DNA from: UBA5336 sp964415675
GTDB lineage: Bacteria > Pseudomonadota > Alphaproteobacteria > Caulobacterales > Hyphomonadaceae
Assembly (NCBI GenBank): GCA_964415675.1
Contig: CAYQBG010000002.1
Span: forward strand, 1 to 64,000
Direction: 5' to 3'
Length of the DNA: 64,000 nucleotides
Shown: piece by piece, positions 61,991 to 64,000 of the stretch
How the letters are laid out: every line of letters starts with the position of its first letter
Position numbering within the stretch: position 1 is the stretch's first letter
The notes under the pieces: model-generated
What the model saw: the letters and a program-made list of their open reading frames with translations, nothing else
What the model was told of the DNA's origin: nothing
Databases searched by the model: none
Translations under genes and position numbers: made by a program

Positions 61991-63154
61991 TCAGTAGGCG
62001 TGCCCGCCATCGGCACCGGTGGCTTCCTCGGTCGTGACCCGTCCCCAGAGCACCTTGTAGACCCAGGCGGTGTAGTAGAGGATGATCGGCACGAAGATCG
62101 CCGCCATCACGAGCATGAAGAAGAGTGTGAAATGGCTCGACGAGCTGTCCCATACGGTCAGGCTGGACTGCGGGTCGAGCGAGCTTGGCAGGATGAATGG
62201 AAACATCGAGGCGCCGACTGAAAGGATAATCCCCGTGACAGCCGCCGCCGAGCCGGCCATGGCCAGTTCAGAGCGGGCACGCAGCGCAAAGAATGCAGCC
62301 AGCGAGCCGGCAAGGCCAAGCACTGGGGCAATCAGCATCCAGGGAAAGCGGTCATAATTGGCAAGCCATCCGGCCGGCACGATCTCGACCTCCTTGCGTA
62401 GCGGGTTCGGCAGCGCCTGCATGTTCACATCGCTGACGATCCGGTAGCCATCGACAGTCAGATAGAGGAGGATGCCGCCGACAGCGAAGAGCATGAGGCT
62501 TGCCAGCGCCGCCCAGGCGCCGATTGCCGCAGCGCGGTCTCGCACGATGCCTTTTTCCAGCTTTATGACCAGCCAACCGGCGCCATGCATGACCAGCATG
62601 CTGACCGAAAGCAGGCCGGCGACCAGTGCGAAGGGGCGCAGAAGGTCAATGAAACCTGTGAAAAATCCGCCCTCATAGGTCATGCGCATCGTGTTATCGA
62701 GCTGGAAGGGCACGCCGAGCATCGCATTGCCAACCGCGACACCAAAGATCAGCGCAGGCACGAAACCGCCGATGAACAGCGCCCAGTCCCAGCGTGAGCG
62801 CCAGGCGCTGTCTTCCAGTTTCGAGCGATACTTGAAGCCGACCGGCCGCAGGATCAGCGCTGCAAGCACGATGAACATGGCGATATACAAGCCGGAAAAG
62901 CTGACGGCATAGACCAGCGGCCAGGCGGCGAAGATGGCGCCCCCGCCCAGGATGAACCAGACTTGGTGGCCTTCCCACATTGGCCCGATGGAATTGATCA
63001 CCAGGCGGCGCTCGTCGTCCTTGTGTGCGACGAAGGGCAGAAGTGAGGCGACACCCAGATCATAGCCGTCGGTCAGGGCGAAGCCGAGCAGGAGGATGCC
63101 CAGAAGGCCCCACCAGATGACTTTGAGCGTGGCGAAATCGAGAGGGATTTCCAT
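61991..63154 (-). CDS. cydB: Cytochrome bd ubiquinol oxidase subunit II
   Basis: The protein has 387 residues and nine predicted TM helices. LTDGYDLGVASLLPFV, GPMWEGHQVWFILGGGAIFA and MFPFILPSSLDPQSSLTVWDSSSS are typical of CydB. It is the quinol-oxidase partner of CydA, giving high-affinity, NO-tolerant respiration. It lies 11 bases after cydA. Confidence 0.96.
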   Translation of the reverse strand: MEIPLDFATLKVIWWGLLGILLLGFALTDGYDLGVASLLPFVAHKDDERRLVINSIGPMWEGHQVWFILGGGAIFAAWPLVYAVSFSGLYIAMFIVLAALILRPVGFKYRSKLEDSAWRSRWDWALFIGGFVPALIFGVAVGNAMLGVPFQLDNTMRMTYEGGFFTGFIDLLRPFALVAGLLSVSMLVMHGAGWLVIKLEKGIVRDRAAAIGAWAALASLMLFAVGGILLYLTVDGYRIVSDVNMQALPNPLRKEVEIVPAGWLANYDRFPWMLIAPVLGLAGSLAAFFALRARSELAMAGSAAAVTGIILSVGASMFPFILPSSLDPQSSLTVWDSSSSHFTLFFMLVMAAIFVPIILYYTAWVYKVLWGRVTTEEATGADGGHAY

Positions 63155-63165
63155 CGGTTCGGCTC

Positions 63166-64000
63166 CTATTTGTCGAAGGGGTCTGCATGGGGCGCGGCCG
63201 GACGGGCGATCCCGATCGCATCGGAGATTCCCCCGCCCCCCATGGGGACAACGGCTCCACCGCCCGGGCCGAGCCGGATAGCGCGCAGCATCAGCTTCAT
63301 CTCGATGACCAGCAGAACGCCATAAATCGCGGTGAAGCCGACCATTGTCGTGATGACCTGTGCCGCCGACAGGCTGGACACGCCCAGATGGGTCGGCAGG
63401 ACACCGTCAATGATCCAGGGCTGGCGTCCGACCTCAGCGACAATCCAGCCGAATTCAGCAGCGACCCAGGGCAGTGGAGCCGCCAGGATCGCGCCGCGCA
63501 GATACCATTTCGGGATATTGCGCCGGATATTCATGAAATAGAAGCCGAGCGCGAAAATGGCGAGGAAAAGGAAGCCGATGCCGACCATGAACCGGAAGCC
63601 CCAGAATGTCAGCGTCACATTCGGGACGAGACCGTCTGCGGCGGCGTCAATCTGCGCCTGCGTCGCCTCGCGCGGGTCCTCCACATAACGCGTCAGCAGG
63701 AGGCCATGGCCAAGATCAGTTCGCGTGGCCGCAAAGGCCTCCTGTGCGACCGTATCCTCCGGATTTTCCCGGATGCGCTGCAGCGCGTCATAGGCGGCTA
63801 TTCCATTGACGATACGTGCGCGCCCCTGTTCGACGAGATCTTCGATCCCCTCGACCTCCTTGTCCAGCGAACGTGTAGCGATCAGGCCGAGGACATAAGG
63901 GATCTCGACGGCGAAACGGGTCTCGCGCGCCTCGCGGTCCGGCCAGCCGATAAGGGTGAATGAGGCGGGCGCCTCTTCGGTCTCCCACATCGCTTCCATG
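63166..64000 (-). CDS. cydA: Cytochrome bd ubiquinol oxidase subunit I, C-terminal part
   Basis: The visible 278 residues are the C-terminal half of CydA: the Q-loop end (EAMWETEEAPASFTLIGWPD), FWGFRFMVGIGFLF with an intact family Met, and PWVAAEFGWIVAEVGRQPW followed by LPTHLGVSSLSAAQV. The gene runs off the window at 64000, so the N-terminus and haem b ligands are not seen. No stop interrupts the visible part. Confidence 0.95.
   Translation of the reverse strand, partial: MEAMWETEEAPASFTLIGWPDREARETRFAVEIPYVLGLIATRSLDKEVEGIEDLVEQGRARIVNGIAAYDALQRIRENPEDTVAQEAFAATRTDLGHGLLLTRYVEDPREATQAQIDAAADGLVPNVTLTFWGFRFMVGIGFLFLAIFALGFYFMNIRRNIPKWYLRGAILAAPLPWVAAEFGWIVAEVGRQPWIIDGVLPTHLGVSSLSAAQVITTMVGFTAIYGVLLVIEMKLMLRAIRLGPGGGAVVPMGGGGISDAIGIARPAAPHADPFDK

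Overview
The window is a high-GC, gene-dense stretch of an alphaproteobacterial chromosome. The cytochrome c maturation cluster, aconitase, RpoH, the CydX small subunit, DUF4402 pilins, ZapE and the large sensor kinases fit a Caulobacterales, Maricaulales or Hyphomonadaceae-like organism. That placement rests on gene content only. No rRNA and no complete tRNA was seen. All calls come from reading the sequence; no database search was run.

Layout. 0-5 kb: an edge-truncated tyrosine recombinase, then an HxlR repressor divergent from a tautomerase / cupin / FAD-oxidoreductase set, then an IS3 remnant. 5-10 kb: a signalling block with a GAF protein, a GGDEF-EAL c-di-GMP protein, an OmpR-type regulator and a convergent hybrid histidine kinase. 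10-11 kb: a decayed spacer with an IS5-type transposase remnant and a possible tRNA 3'-end scar. 11-18.5 kb: a membrane Ser/Thr kinase facing an ECF sigma gene, next to an MMPL transporter / LolA-like / beta-barrel operon. 18.6-20 kb: a frameshifted tspO and an IS256 remnant. 20-27 kb: TerB-like protein, rhomboid protease, zapE, rpmE, the ccmA-orf-ccmB-ccmC-ccmD-ccmG operon, a YbaK deacylase and an oxygenase without its Rieske domain. 27-33 kb: acnA, a DUF1223 protein, an NrtR-like regulator and an HD hydrolase.

33-41 kb is the most distinctive block. An H-NOX gas sensor overlaps a hybrid histidine kinase, followed on the same strand by two DUF4402 pilin genes, a PapD-like chaperone, a fimbrial usher and a NarL-type response regulator. 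This reads as an NO-responsive adhesion locus. 41-53 kb is mostly housekeeping or metabolic: hydrolase, rppH, YibQ-like protein, thiolase, DUF1801, GH5 lipoprotein, selO, a TonB receptor and an HSL-like esterase.

53-58 kb: a TPP riboswitch precedes thiC. The 3' end of thiC is duplicated, and a zeta-type kinase gene plus a small ORF sit between the two copies. Beyond lie lower-GC accessory genes (a small HTH-like protein and a DNA methyltransferase), a palindromic element between direct repeats and a DUF433/DUF5615 toxin-antitoxin pair. 58-64 kb: small conserved proteins, rpoH, an NsrR-type regulator, a cytochrome c'-like protein, a ferritin-like protein and cydX-cydB-cydA, with cydA running off the edge. 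Two separate nitric-oxide themes (H-NOX/pili and NsrR/cytochrome bd) therefore occur about 20 kb apart.
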